Source: an uncultured Bacilli bacterium
GTDB lineage: Bacteria > Bacillota_I > Bacilli_A > RF39 > UBA660
Assembly: GCA_934182615.1 (NCBI GenBank)
Contig: CAKPRO010000001.1
Location: forward strand, 62,001 to 126,000
Reading direction: 5' to 3'
Length of the DNA: 64,000 nucleotides
Shown here: one piece after another, positions 9,231 through 18,201 of the stretch
Layout of the letters: each line of letters begins with the position of its first letter
Numbering within the stretch: the first letter of the stretch is position 1
The notes under the pieces: generated by a model
Told to the model about the DNA's origin: nothing
The model's input: only the letters and a program-made list of their open reading frames with translations
The model's database searches: none
Program-made: the position numbers and the translations under genes

Positions 9231-10451
9231 TTACACCTCTATATAATAATCAGTCTTATATACTTTACCATCTATACGATAGTAGATAGTATATTTACCT
9301 TTTAATCCATTTAAATTAACATACTTAGTATCTTTAATTTCATATATTCTCTTATCAAATAACTTATCAAGTATGAAGTAAACATCTTTACCAGTATTAT
9401 TATATATACTAATTCTATTAACATCCATCTTAATATTAATATCTTTACCATCATATTTATCATACTTAATAATAGAAATATCTTTATCATATTTATTCGT
9501 AGTACTTAGTTTACCATACCTAACTCCTTTTACAATCTTATATTCACTAATACCATCATAAAAAGAATAAATATTACTCTTCTCAGAAGATTCTACTTCA
9601 CTAAACTTCTTATCCTTAACACTATAAAATTTATCTTCCTTACCTACTATAACATTACCATCTATAACACTAATATAACTATAATTATCATTCTTACCTA
9701 AATTACTAATAGTACCAGTCTGACTATCTATCATAACAATATTCTTAGATAAAGCATAAATATTACCATCAGCATAAATACTATTACCATAATAATCATC
9801 ACTAAGTAAATATTCACCATATACTTTACCTAAAAGATTCATTCTATATATACCAGTACTATGATTATCTTCAGTATAACTATCATTACCAATAATAATA
9901 TTATCTTTATATACAGTAATATCACCATAATATTTTTTATTTAAATACCATCTAACGTTACCATTACTATCACTAGCATAAGGATAATTACCATTATAAA
10001 AAGAATAATTACCATCATATAAAATATCACCAAAGTCATCAGGTAACTTATCAGTCTTAATATTAATTACTTTCTCTTTACCTTCACTTCTTAATACAAT
10101 AGTATTATCATAATCAGCATATAATCCATATATAGGTATAATATGATGTTTATTCTTACTAAAAGTATAGTTAATATCTCCATTAACAGATATACTAACT
10201 TCACTATAATCACTAGTTTCAAACATAGCAATACCAGTAAGTGGACTATTACCATAAGGATTAATAATAACATTAGGATTATCTAAACTATAACCATAGC
10301 CATTAAAATATACTTCTTTATTACTTTGAACACTAAGTATATCCTTTTCTTTCTTTATACTAGTATTACCAGTAACAATATTACTTCCTACTATTGTAAT
10401 AATTAAAATAAATATTAAAAATCCACCAATAAATATATAACTTCTTTTCAT
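9231..10451 (-). CDS. Membrane-anchored arylsulfotransferase-like protein lacking the catalytic histidine motif
   Basis: 406 residues with an N-terminal membrane anchor (about residues 6-26), then the Ig-like N-terminal domain of aryl-sulfate sulfotransferases (NPYGNSPLTGIAMFETSDYS; HHIIPIYGLYADYDN) and a beta-propeller-like part rich in YxDGNIY and SDSNGNVRWYL strands. Active ASSTs carry a HHDI...PNGN segment with the sulfate-accepting histidines. Here the matching stretch is YYGNSIYADGNIYALS, with no histidine, and the protein is shorter than the usual 450-600 residues. I infer an extracytoplasmic protein with the fold but probably not the reaction. Tyr and Asp dominate its surface. Confidence 0.65.
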   Translation of the reverse strand: MKRSYIFIGGFLIFILIITIVGSNIVTGNTSIKKEKDILSVQSNKEVYFNGYGYSLDNPNVIINPYGNSPLTGIAMFETSDYSEVSISVNGDINYTFSKNKHHIIPIYGLYADYDNTIVLRSEGKEKVINIKTDKLPDDFGDILYDGNYSFYNGNYPYASDSNGNVRWYLNKKYYGDITVYKDNIIIGNDSYTEDNHSTGIYRMNLLGKVYGEYLLSDDYYGNSIYADGNIYALSKNIVMIDSQTGTISNLGKNDNYSYISVIDGNVIVGKEDKFYSVKDKKFSEVESSEKSNIYSFYDGISEYKIVKGVRYGKLSTTNKYDKDISIIKYDKYDGKDINIKMDVNRISIYNNTGKDVYFILDKLFDKRIYEIKDTKYVNLNGLKGKYTIYYRIDGKVYKTDYYIEV

Positions 10452-10466
10452 ACTATCACATAATAT

Positions 10467-10472
10467 ATTATA
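10467..10472 (-). promoter_or_regulatory. -10 box for the 9231-10451 gene, with adjacent hairpin
   Basis: TATAAT on the minus strand 15 bases before the ATG. A small hairpin (AGCCT at 10482-10486, AGGCT at 10495-10499) sits in the spacer region and could affect promoter use; this is weak. Confidence 0.35.
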
Positions 10473-10517
10473 CTAAAAAATAGCCTAAAAATAAAGGCTT
10501 TTATAATTATTTTAGTA

Positions 10518-10596
10518 AGTTCACACTTCGTTGTTCACTTCTTTTTGAAGCCATCAAAGTCTTCAAAAAATAATTTTGAGCTTATAATCTCAAAAT
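10518..10596 (+). repeat. Tandem-hairpin element D (class II)
   Basis: Head AGTTCACACTTCGTTGTTCA at 10518, then hairpin D1 10542-10569 (TTTTTGAAG / CTTCAAAAA, apex CC...GT) and D2 10573-10596 (ATTTTGAG / CTCAAAAT, apex CT-TATA-AT). The same head and pair recur at 63648-63725 with compensatory G-C to A-T changes in both stems. Both copies lie between divergent genes. Confidence 0.75.
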
Positions 10597-10661
10597 TAAT
10601 AATTTATATTTTAAAAATAATTAGCCATACTAATAATATAATTAAAGTATAAGGAGGAACT

Positions 10662-11204
10662 ATGAATCTAAAAAAAATAAAGATACTAGCGGTCATAGGA
10701 ATATTTATTTTATCATTCCTATCGCACTTTGCTTATGAAATATTTCCTAATATAATATTTTCCTTCATCTTCCCAGTAAACGAAAGTATCTGGGAACATA
10801 TGAAAATATTATTTACATCAACATTACTATATGGAATAATAGACTATCTCTTACTAAAAAAATATAACATAAAACATAACAACTTTCCTTTTCAATTATA
10901 TTTTACTTCACTAATAGGAATACCTATATACTTAGTAATATACTTACCATTATATAATTTAATAGGAGAATCTCCATTTATATCAATATCATTATTATTA
11001 ATAGTATACATAATAACTCAAATAGTAAGTTATAACATACTAAAAGAAAAAGAATTAAAAATACTAAACTTAATAACTATCCCAGTAATATTATTATCAT
11101 ACTTAGGATTTATATATTTAACATATAATCCACCACATACTTATATCTTCTACGACATTACTGAAGATAAATATAGTATCAATGATTATATAAAATTAGA
11201 ATAA
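10662..11204 (+). CDS. DUF6512-type membrane protein
   Basis: 180 residues with five hydrophobic segments (about 8-28, 48-63, 83-103, 107-124, 136-155). The block FPVNESIWEHMKILF is the hallmark I associate with the DUF6512 family of small integral membrane proteins of unknown function. The start has a perfect AGGAGG 4 bases upstream. It is monocistronic, convergent with ftsX and ended by the terminator at 11206. Confidence 0.7.
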   Translation: MNLKKIKILAVIGIFILSFLSHFAYEIFPNIIFSFIFPVNESIWEHMKILFTSTLLYGIIDYLLLKKYNIKHNNFPFQLYFTSLIGIPIYLVIYLPLYNLIGESPFISISLLLIVYIITQIVSYNILKEKELKILNLITIPVILLSYLGFIYLTYNPPHTYIFYDITEDKYSINDYIKLE

Positions 11205-11205
11205 A

Positions 11206-11236
11206 ATATAGGTCAAAACACCTATATTTTTATTTA
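11206..11236 (+). terminator. Terminator of the DUF6512 gene
   Basis: AAATATAGGT-CAAAAC-ACCTATATTT, a 10-bp stem followed by T-rich sequence. Confidence 0.8.
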
Positions 11237-11256
11237 TCAACAACACCTGTGGATAA
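11234..11256. promoter_or_regulatory. Inverted pair of DnaA-box sequences far from oriC
   Basis: TTATCAACA (11234-11242, one mismatch) and TGTGGATAA (11248-11256, perfect box on the minus strand) face each other with 5 bases between, in the convergent gap between the DUF6512 gene and ftsX. Confidence 0.45.
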
Positions 11257-11261
11257 AAAAA

Positions 11262-11289
11262 GAAAATACTATATTTTCAAGTATTTTCT
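11262..11289 (-). terminator. Terminator of ftsEX
   Basis: GAAAATACT / AGTATTTTC stem overlapping the last codons of ftsX, followed by T-run on the minus strand. Confidence 0.6.
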
Positions 11290-12189
11290 TACTGCTTGAT
11301 AACTTCCTATCATACCAACAATAATACCAATAAGAAGTAATATACCAGATACATTATAAATAAATGGCATAGGAGCAACTAAAGTAGCAAGTGAAGAATT
11401 AAATAACTTACCACCAAAGAAATCATATAAAGTAGTATAACCAAATATTGTAATAATAATTGGAATAACAGCACCAATTATACCTATAAATAATCCTTCA
11501 ATAATAAATGGAATTTTAATAGATATATTTGAAGCACCTACTAATCTCATAATTTCAATTTCTCTTTTTCTAGAATATATAGCAAGCTTAATAGTATTAG
11601 CAATTAAAAATGCTGTAACAAGTACTAAAGAAGCAACTGCTACTATACATACTTTCTTAACTACATTAAATACTACTATTAATTGATGAACAATATCTTC
11701 ACCATAATTAATATTATTAATTTTATCTTTAGTAAAAGATAAATTTTTAACCTCTTTAATAGTATCATCAATTTTCTCTATTTCTTTAACTTTAAACATA
11801 TAACTATCAAGAAGTGGATTAGTTTCTTCAGTCCATCTATCAACAGTAGAAGCAAATATTTCATTACCATTCTTTAATTCATTCGCAGAATCTGTCTTAC
11901 TTTTAAATTCAATAGAACTACCTTCTATATTAGTAATAGATTTAAGTTCATTTAATATCTTAGTTTCATCTTCTTTAGTAGTATCTCCCTTTAAGAACAT
12001 AACTACAGTAACATCTTTTCTAATAGAATCTGAAAAGTTTTGTACATTCATAGATAAAACTAAAGATACTGCTACTACTATTAAGGTAATAGTAATACAA
12101 GAAATAGAAGCAAGTGATAACGAAAAGTTTCTAAACACTCCATGAGCAGCATCTCTAAAATATCTTTTCAAACTTCTAAGCCCTCTCAT
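11269..12189 (-). CDS. ftsX: FtsX, cell-division ABC transporter membrane subunit
   Basis: 306 residues from the chosen ATG at 12189, which lies inside the 3' end of ftsE and is preceded by GGGAGG; the 19 in-frame codons upstream have no family similarity. It starts MRGLRSLKRYFRDA, then TM1 (about 25-48), an extracellular domain (50-165), and three further membrane segments with the cytoplasmic signature RKREIEIMRLVGAS. FtsEX signals across the membrane to peptidoglycan hydrolases at division or, in Bacillus, to CwlO during elongation and SpoIIE-linked sporulation entry. Overlap with ftsE indicates translational coupling. Confidence 0.92.
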   Translation of the reverse strand: MRGLRSLKRYFRDAAHGVFRNFSLSLASISCITITLIVVAVSLVLSMNVQNFSDSIRKDVTVVMFLKGDTTKEDETKILNELKSITNIEGSSIEFKSKTDSANELKNGNEIFASTVDRWTEETNPLLDSYMFKVKEIEKIDDTIKEVKNLSFTKDKINNINYGEDIVHQLIVVFNVVKKVCIVAVASLVLVTAFLIANTIKLAIYSRKREIEIMRLVGASNISIKIPFIIEGLFIGIIGAVIPIIITIFGYTTLYDFFGGKLFNSSLATLVAPMPFIYNVSGILLLIGIIVGMIGSYQAVRKYLKI

Positions 12190-12871
12190 TGTAGTAGCCT
12201 CCCTTCTCAATATCACGTGCAAGTCTTCCATGATCAAGAATAACAACTCTCTTCTTCATTCTATCAACAATATCTCTGTCATGCGTAGCCATTATAATTG
12301 TCGTACCCATAGCATTAATTTGTTCTAAGACCTTCATAATTTCCATCGAAGTATCAGGATCCAAGTTACCAGTAGGTTCATCACAAATAAGAAGTTTAGG
12401 TTTATTAACAATAGCTCTAGCTATAACAACTCTTTGTTGTTCACCACCTGATAATTGATCAGGGTATTGTCTAACTTTATTTTTAAGTCCTACCAAATCA
12501 AGTACCTCAAGAACTCTTTTTCTAATTTCTTTTTTATCATAACCAAGTACTTCCATCGCAAAGGCAACATTTTCATATACAGTAAGTTTAGGAAGTAATT
12601 TAAAGTCCTGGAATACAACACCTAATTTTCTTCTTAAAACATATACCTTTCTATTTTTTAACTTTGCAACATTAATACCCCCAATAATAATAGAACCTTT
12701 ATCCGGTTTTTCTTCTCTATATAACATCTTAATAAGAGTAGATTTACCACTACCAGAAGCACCTATAACAAATACAAATTCACCCTTTTTAATACTTAAA
12801 TTAAAATCATATAAAGCAACAGTACCTGTTTTATAAGTCTTCTGAACATCACTTACTCTAATTAACTCCAT
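12176..12871 (-). CDS. ftsE: FtsE, cell-division ABC transporter ATPase
   Basis: 231 residues. Walker A GASGSGKSTL, Q-loop VFQDFKLLP, signature LSGGEQQRVVIARAI, Walker B LLICDEPTGNLD and the switch His in MATHD are all present. The start at 12871 (MELIRVSDV) has GGAGG 8 bases upstream; the longer GTG-initiated frame has no such site. It forms the membrane complex with FtsX, whose gene it overlaps by 14 bases. Confidence 0.95.
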   Translation of the reverse strand: MELIRVSDVQKTYKTGTVALYDFNLSIKKGEFVFVIGASGSGKSTLIKMLYREEKPDKGSIIIGGINVAKLKNRKVYVLRRKLGVVFQDFKLLPKLTVYENVAFAMEVLGYDKKEIRKRVLEVLDLVGLKNKVRQYPDQLSGGEQQRVVIARAIVNKPKLLICDEPTGNLDPDTSMEIMKVLEQINAMGTTIIMATHDRDIVDRMKKRVVILDHGRLARDIEKGGYYNERA

Positions 12872-12957
12872 AAAACATACCTCCACATCATAAACAATTA
12901 TAACATTAATTAACTAATTTTAAAATACTAAAAATAAATTTTACATAATTTCCCATA

Positions 12958-13821
12958 CTATATCTTATTAGCAACAGAATAACTATCAGTAATTAGAAAG
13001 AAAGCATCTTTATCAATTTCTCTAATAACATCTCTCATTTTAATATACTCAGTAGTAGAAACAACACATAAAAGCATTTTCTTTCCTTTATTAGAATAAC
13101 CACCTTTAGCATTAACTATAGTAACAGTATGATTTAAATCATTAATAATATATTCTCTTACTGCTTTATACCTACTAGTAACAATATAAAAAGCCTTATT
13201 ACTAGATATACCAAGCATAATCTTATCTCCAATATAAGCCGTAATATATAAACCAATCGCAGCATATATACAATTATCTATTCCAAATACAAATGAACTT
13301 AAAATAATTATAACAATATTAGTAAATAAACTAGCCTTACCTACTGATATTTTAAATTTACTATTTAATAAATCATAAACAACATAAAAGCCACCTAAAC
13401 TATAACCAGACTTCTTAATCATACCAAAACTAATACCAGATAGAACACTACCAATAAGAATAAGTAAAAATAAAGAAGTATTTTCAAAAGAAACATAATT
13501 ATTAATTATACTAGTAGCCTTTATAAATATCGGAAATAAAATAGTACCTAAAATATTCTTTACACCATATTCAACTCCAAACACCATAAAACCAATAACA
13601 AGTAATATTGAAGAAAATACTAGTACAATTAATGATAAATCAATATGTGTATATCTATTAATCAAAATAGATAACCCTGTACATCCTGTTGTAACAACAT
13701 TATTAGGATTATAAAATACACTAACAGATATACCTGCAATTAAACATCCCATAATAAACATAAAGAAATTTTTATAAATATTTTTACTTATAATTCTTCT
13801 TTTAATATTATCTATCATCAT
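12958..13821 (-). CDS. YitT-family membrane protein (second of a tandem pair)
   Basis: 287 residues with about five N-terminal membrane segments (residues 18-200) and a soluble C-terminal DUF2179 domain (AFYIVTSRYKAVREYII; GGYSNKGKKMLLCVVSTTEY; AFFLITDSYSV). The first codons overlap the end of its paralogue at 13818 (ATGA overlap). YitT proteins are widespread in Bacillota; function is unknown, though some members affect resistance or transport. The two copies are clearly homologous along the whole length. Confidence 0.85.
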   Translation of the reverse strand: MMIDNIKRRIISKNIYKNFFMFIMGCLIAGISVSVFYNPNNVVTTGCTGLSILINRYTHIDLSLIVLVFSSILLVIGFMVFGVEYGVKNILGTILFPIFIKATSIINNYVSFENTSLFLLILIGSVLSGISFGMIKKSGYSLGGFYVVYDLLNSKFKISVGKASLFTNIVIIILSSFVFGIDNCIYAAIGLYITAYIGDKIMLGISSNKAFYIVTSRYKAVREYIINDLNHTVTIVNAKGGYSNKGKKMLLCVVSTTEYIKMRDVIREIDKDAFFLITDSYSVANKI

Positions 13822-14720
13822 GAAAAATCACCTTTTTCACTTACTTCATAAGAATCACATACTAAGAAAAACATCTTATTATCTATTTCTTTTAAACCAT
13901 CTTTAACAATAAAATAACTCTTTGATGGAACTACTGCTAGAAGAAGTGATTCATCATTCTTAGAATAACCTCCTTCAGCCTCCATTAATGTAACTCCAAC
14001 ACCATCAATTGATAAAAGAAATTCTTTAACAATATTTGTTTTCTTTTTATCAGTAACAATATAAAAGGCTTTACATTTAGAAATACCAAGAAGTACTTTA
14101 TCAGTAAATACCGATATTAAGTAAGATACTAAAATAGCATATAAAACAATATCCCATGAGAAGACAATCTTACCAATTATAACAATAATACCATTAACTA
14201 TAAGACTAGCATTACCCATAGATAACTTAAACCACTTGCAGACTATCTCTATAATAACATCAGTACCACCAGTAGAAAAATTACTCTTATAAATAAGTCC
14301 ATATCCAATACCAGCCATTACTCCACCAAGTATAGCAATAACAACCATTTCTGTATTACCTAAATCAATATACTTAGTAACCATACTAGTAAGTGAAACA
14401 AATATTGGATAAGATAGAGCTCCTACTAACTGATTTTTCATATTCTCAAAACCTAAAGCAAAGTAAGCAACAATCATTAAAACAATATTAGTACATAGTA
14501 TAAAGACAGAGGGATTAACCCCAAACTCACTTAATACAATTGATATACCACTTACTCCAAAACAAACAATATCATATCTAAGAAAAAACAAATTAAAAGA
14601 AAAAGCCACTATCAAACATCCTAAAAGAAGCATTAAATATCTTTTACCAATATTCTTTTTCTTAACAGTATCAACAATATTATCAATCTTCTTCTTTCTA
14701 AAATAATCAAATATACCCAT
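13818..14720 (-). CDS. YitT-family membrane protein (first of a tandem pair)
   Basis: 300 residues with the same layout as its neighbour: membrane part with GVSGISIVLSEFG and NFSTGGTDVIIEIVC, then the C-terminal DUF2179 module (CKAFYIVTD; GVTLMEAEGGYS; MFFLVCDSYEV). It lies 2 bases after prfB and overlaps the next YitT gene, so prfB-yitT-yitT probably form one unit. It ends in TGA, one of several clean UGA stops in this window. Confidence 0.87.
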   Translation of the reverse strand: MGIFDYFRKKKIDNIVDTVKKKNIGKRYLMLLLGCLIVAFSFNLFFLRYDIVCFGVSGISIVLSEFGVNPSVFILCTNIVLMIVAYFALGFENMKNQLVGALSYPIFVSLTSMVTKYIDLGNTEMVVIAILGGVMAGIGYGLIYKSNFSTGGTDVIIEIVCKWFKLSMGNASLIVNGIIVIIGKIVFSWDIVLYAILVSYLISVFTDKVLLGISKCKAFYIVTDKKKTNIVKEFLLSIDGVGVTLMEAEGGYSKNDESLLLAVVPSKSYFIVKDGLKEIDNKMFFLVCDSYEVSEKGDFS

Positions 14721-14722
14721 AT

Positions 14723-15812
14723 TTACTCCTCTTTATTTTTTAAATTATAATCTAACATATCAGTAATATTTCCATCTAAAATACCATCAACATCACTAGA
14801 CTCATACCCACTATCATTATCTTTAATTAACCTATAAGGTTGCATAACATAACTTCTTTTAGCACTGCCAAAACCATTACTAACTTGCACTCCTCTAATA
14901 TCACTTACTTCACTCTTTTTCTCTTCTAAAAGAATAGTATAAAGTTTACTTTTAAGTACTTCCATAGCCTTTTCTTTATTTCTAATTTGACTTCTTTCAT
15001 TTTGACAAGTAACCACAATACCAGTAGGAATATGTGTAATTCTAACAGCGCTATCCGTAGTATTAACTCCTTGTCCTCCTGGACCACTACTTCTATATAT
15101 ATCTACTCTAATATCACTATCATTAACATTAACTTCGATATCATTATCAATTTCTGGTATAACATCAACCGCAGCAAATGAAGTATGTCTTCTCTTATCG
15201 GCATCAAAAGGACTAATTCTAACAAGTCTATGTACCCCTTTTTCTCCCTTTAAATAGCCATAAGCAAAGGTACCATCAACTTGAAACATAATAGATTTAA
15301 TACCCGCCTCTTCACCATCTTGCCTATCAAGTAAAGTAATACTATATCCATTCTTTTCAGCATACCTACTATACATTCTATATAACATTTGAGCCCAATC
15401 ACAAGATTCAGTACCACCTGCTCCAGCATGTATTTCCATAATCGCAGCATTCTTATCATACTTACCATTTAAATAAGTTTCAATCTCTAACTTGTAAGTC
15501 TTAACCTTAAGTTCATTAATTTCTTCTTCAAGTAAAAGTCTAACATCATCATCACTATCATCAATCATCTCTAAAGCACTATTTACACTATTAGATAATG
15601 CATTAACATTAGTAATAATATTTTTAATATACTTAAGTTCTCCAACTAGTTTATCTGCTGTCTCCCTATTATCCCAAAAACTAGGTTGTAACATAAGTTC
15701 ATTAATTTCTTTTTCTCTTTTAATCTTATTATCTAAGTCAAAGAGACCTCCTAAGTTCTTTTATTTTATCGTCAAGTAATTTATATTCCCTTTTTAAATC
15801 AAATATTTCCAT
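14723..15812 (-). CDS. prfB: Peptide chain release factor 2, with programmed +1 frameshift
   Basis: Translation starts at ATG 15812 (ribosome site AGGTGA) and reads 24 codons, MEIFDLKREYKLLD...RRSL, to an in-frame TGA at 15738-15740. The site is AGG AGG TCT CTT TGA C: an internal Shine-Dalgarno sequence, slippery CTT, then UGA-C, the classic RF2 autoregulatory frameshift. After the +1 shift the frame runs on as DLDNKIKREK to the stop at 14723. RF2 features are present: SPF in RISPFDADKRRHTSF (UAA/UGA recognition) and GGQ in SGPGGQGVN (peptide release). The total is about 363 residues. This fixes UGA as a stop codon in the organism. Confidence 0.96.
15738..15753 (-). promoter_or_regulatory. 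prfB programmed frameshift site
   Basis: Minus strand: AGGAGG-TCT-CTT-TGA. RF2 shortage lets ribosomes slip from CTT to TTT and continue in the +1 frame. Confidence 0.95.
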
Positions 15813-15875
15813 ATAATCACCTACTACAAGTATACATTATTTAACAAAAAAAAGAAAGAGAAATAAGTAAAATTA

Positions 15876-15904
15876 TTGACACTTTTAAAAGTAAATGATA
15901 ATAT
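15876..15904 (+). promoter_or_regulatory. Sigma-A promoter of the gene at 15929
   Basis: Perfect TTGACA, 17-base spacer, TAATAT; start codon 24 bases downstream. Confidence 0.8.
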
Positions 15905-15928
15905 AAAATTAAAGTACAAGGAGGAATT

Positions 15929-16351
15929 ATGAGTAAAAAAAAATATATAGTTATTGGAATAACCGCACTAATATTTATTATAGCAATAATAATAGTATTA
16001 GTAATGGGGAAAACCGGTTCTTCATGGAAAAATGAAATACTAAGTTCAAACAACTATGAAATAATTATGAAAGATTGCAACGATACTCAAACAACATTTC
16101 CAAAAGAAACAGTAAAAGAAGTACTAAATAAACTAAATAACATTTCAGATAATGGACCTTTCACAGGAGATAATAATGCTTGTTATAATACTGTAACAAT
16201 ATCCTATGAAAAAAATAGTATAATAAATAGTGTAGAAATTAAAATAATAGATAAATCATCAATAACTATAAATATAAATAATACAGTCAGATATTACACA
16301 AATGCTACTGATGTTGTATCTTATCTAAATGAACAATTTAGTATATATTAA
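15929..16351 (+). CDS. Hypothetical membrane-anchored protein, 140 residues
   Basis: An N-terminal basic tail and one hydrophobic helix (about residues 6-26), then a small extracytoplasmic domain of about 110 residues with two cysteines (in KDCNDTQT and NNACYNT) that could form a disulfide. No family recognised. The strong AGGAGG ribosome site and good promoter suggest substantial expression. It is alone on the plus strand, flanked by prfB (divergent) and pepF (convergent). Confidence 0.7.
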   Translation: MSKKKYIVIGITALIFIIAIIIVLVMGKTGSSWKNEILSSNNYEIIMKDCNDTQTTFPKETVKEVLNKLNNISDNGPFTGDNNACYNTVTISYEKNSIINSVEIKIIDKSSITININNTVRYYTNATDVVSYLNEQFSIY

Positions 16352-16387
16352 TAAATATATAAAATAATTTTCTACATAAGTAACAAC

Positions 16388-16417
16388 AAAAGAGACAACT
16401 AATTTGTCTCTTTTTTA
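16388..16417. terminator. Bidirectional terminator between the 15929 gene and pepF
   Basis: AAAAGAGACA / TGTCTCTTTT stem with T-runs on both strands; it overlaps the pepF stop codon. Confidence 0.85.
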
Positions 16418-18186
16418 TACATATCTAATATATTTTTAAACTCATCTAAAGCCGAAGTAACAACTTCTTTCTTAGTCAAATCAACACCTGCTAATTTTAG
16501 AGATTCAATAGGACTCTTTCTAGCACCACATTTCAAGAATTCAATATAACCATCTACTGCTCCCTCTTTACCAGATAAAATATTATTAACAATCACAGTA
16601 GCGGCACTTAAACCAGTAGCATACTTATAAACATAAAAGTCGTAGTAGAAGTGAGGTATTCTCTCCCATTCATATTTAATATAATCATCAACTACTACAT
16701 TATCACCAAAGTAAAACTTATTAAGGTCATAATACATATTAGATAACTTATCCGCAGTTAAAGCTCCATCATTATCTATAATATTAGATATTTCTTTCTC
16801 AAATTCAGCAAACATTGTCTGTCTATATATCGTAGCCCTATATAATTCCATTAAATTATTAAGAATAAATAATCTCTCTTCTTTACTATTACTATGTTCT
16901 AACATATAATGACTAAGTAATAATTCATTAACAGTAGAAGCAACCTCTGCTACAAATATTCTATACTCACTATTCTGATAAGTATTATAATTTCTAGAAT
17001 AATAACTATGCATAGAATGACCCATCTCATGAATTAAAGTAGACATATCATTATACTTATCTTGATAGTTAAGTAAAATATAAGGATAAGTATCATACAT
17101 ACCACCAGAGTATCCACCAGTTCTCTTGTTTTTAGTAGGATAAACATCAATCCATCTACTATCTAATCCTTCTTTAACCTTATTAACATATTCATCTCCA
17201 AATACTTCAAGAACTTTAATAATAATATTTTTAGCCTCTTCATATTCATATTTCTTATCATATTCACCCACTATTGGAACATAGATATCATATAAATGAA
17301 GTTCATCAAGACCTAAAATACCTTTCTTTAAATTATAATATTCATAAATATAACCAATCTTTTCATGAACACTATCAATAAGATTATTATAAACATCAAT
17401 ACTAACATCATCACCAAATAAACTCATCTCGATAGCGGTATCATATTTATATATCTTAGCCAAAGTAGATAGTTCTTTCATATTCGTAGCAATTAAACTA
17501 GCATAAGTATTAGTATACTTCTTATATTCACTATATAAAGTATTAAAAGCACTCTCTCTAACATTTCTATCCTTACTCTCAATAAATAAAGAATAATTAC
17601 TATTAGTAAGTTCTATCTCTTTACCATCACTATCTATAACATTACCAAAAGACATATCACAATCCTTAAATAACTCATAAGTATCATAACAAGTACCAAT
17701 AATCTTACCCATACTAGACAGTATTTTCTCTTCATTGTCTCCTAATGTATGTTTCTTATATCTATATACCTCATCAATATAACATTTATATTCCTTAAGT
17801 AGTTTCTCTTCCTTATAAAACAATTTCAAAGTCTTATTATCAAGTTTCAATATACTAGGAACAATAAAATAACTACACTTACTAAAATCACTTCTTAGAT
17901 TAGATACCTTCTCACTAAGTTCTTGCTTATCGTTATCAGAAGTATCCAAATCAAAAGATAAACTAGTATAAATAGATAACTTAGTAACAACTCTATCAAT
18001 ATCAAAATATAACTTAATAGTCTTATAAAAATTACTACTATTAATTATCATCTTCTTCTCAAAATTACCAAGTTTCTTAATAAGCTTCTTAGCTTTATCA
18101 TAATCCTTATCAAAAGAATTCATATCACTATAAATAACATCTAAATCCCAAGTATACTTCTCATCAATATCGCATCTATTCTTCAT
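16399..18186 (-). CDS. pepF: Oligoendopeptidase F (M3 metallopeptidase)
   Basis: 595 residues, the normal length. Zinc site HEMGH at residues 386-390, the third ligand in the downstream FVAEVASTVNE block, and the family feature RTGGYSGGMYDTYPYILLNY just upstream of the site. It degrades peptides of about 7-17 residues in the cytoplasm. It lies 16 bases downstream of ychF with no terminator between, so the two are probably co-transcribed. The ribosome site GAAAGG precedes the ATG. Confidence 0.93.
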   Translation of the reverse strand: MKNRCDIDEKYTWDLDVIYSDMNSFDKDYDKAKKLIKKLGNFEKKMIINSSNFYKTIKLYFDIDRVVTKLSIYTSLSFDLDTSDNDKQELSEKVSNLRSDFSKCSYFIVPSILKLDNKTLKLFYKEEKLLKEYKCYIDEVYRYKKHTLGDNEEKILSSMGKIIGTCYDTYELFKDCDMSFGNVIDSDGKEIELTNSNYSLFIESKDRNVRESAFNTLYSEYKKYTNTYASLIATNMKELSTLAKIYKYDTAIEMSLFGDDVSIDVYNNLIDSVHEKIGYIYEYYNLKKGILGLDELHLYDIYVPIVGEYDKKYEYEEAKNIIIKVLEVFGDEYVNKVKEGLDSRWIDVYPTKNKRTGGYSGGMYDTYPYILLNYQDKYNDMSTLIHEMGHSMHSYYSRNYNTYQNSEYRIFVAEVASTVNELLLSHYMLEHSNSKEERLFILNNLMELYRATIYRQTMFAEFEKEISNIIDNDGALTADKLSNMYYDLNKFYFGDNVVVDDYIKYEWERIPHFYYDFYVYKYATGLSAATVIVNNILSGKEGAVDGYIEFLKCGARKSPIESLKLAGVDLTKKEVVTSALDEFKNILDMYKKETN

Positions 18187-18201
18187 AATTATCCTTTCTT
18201 A

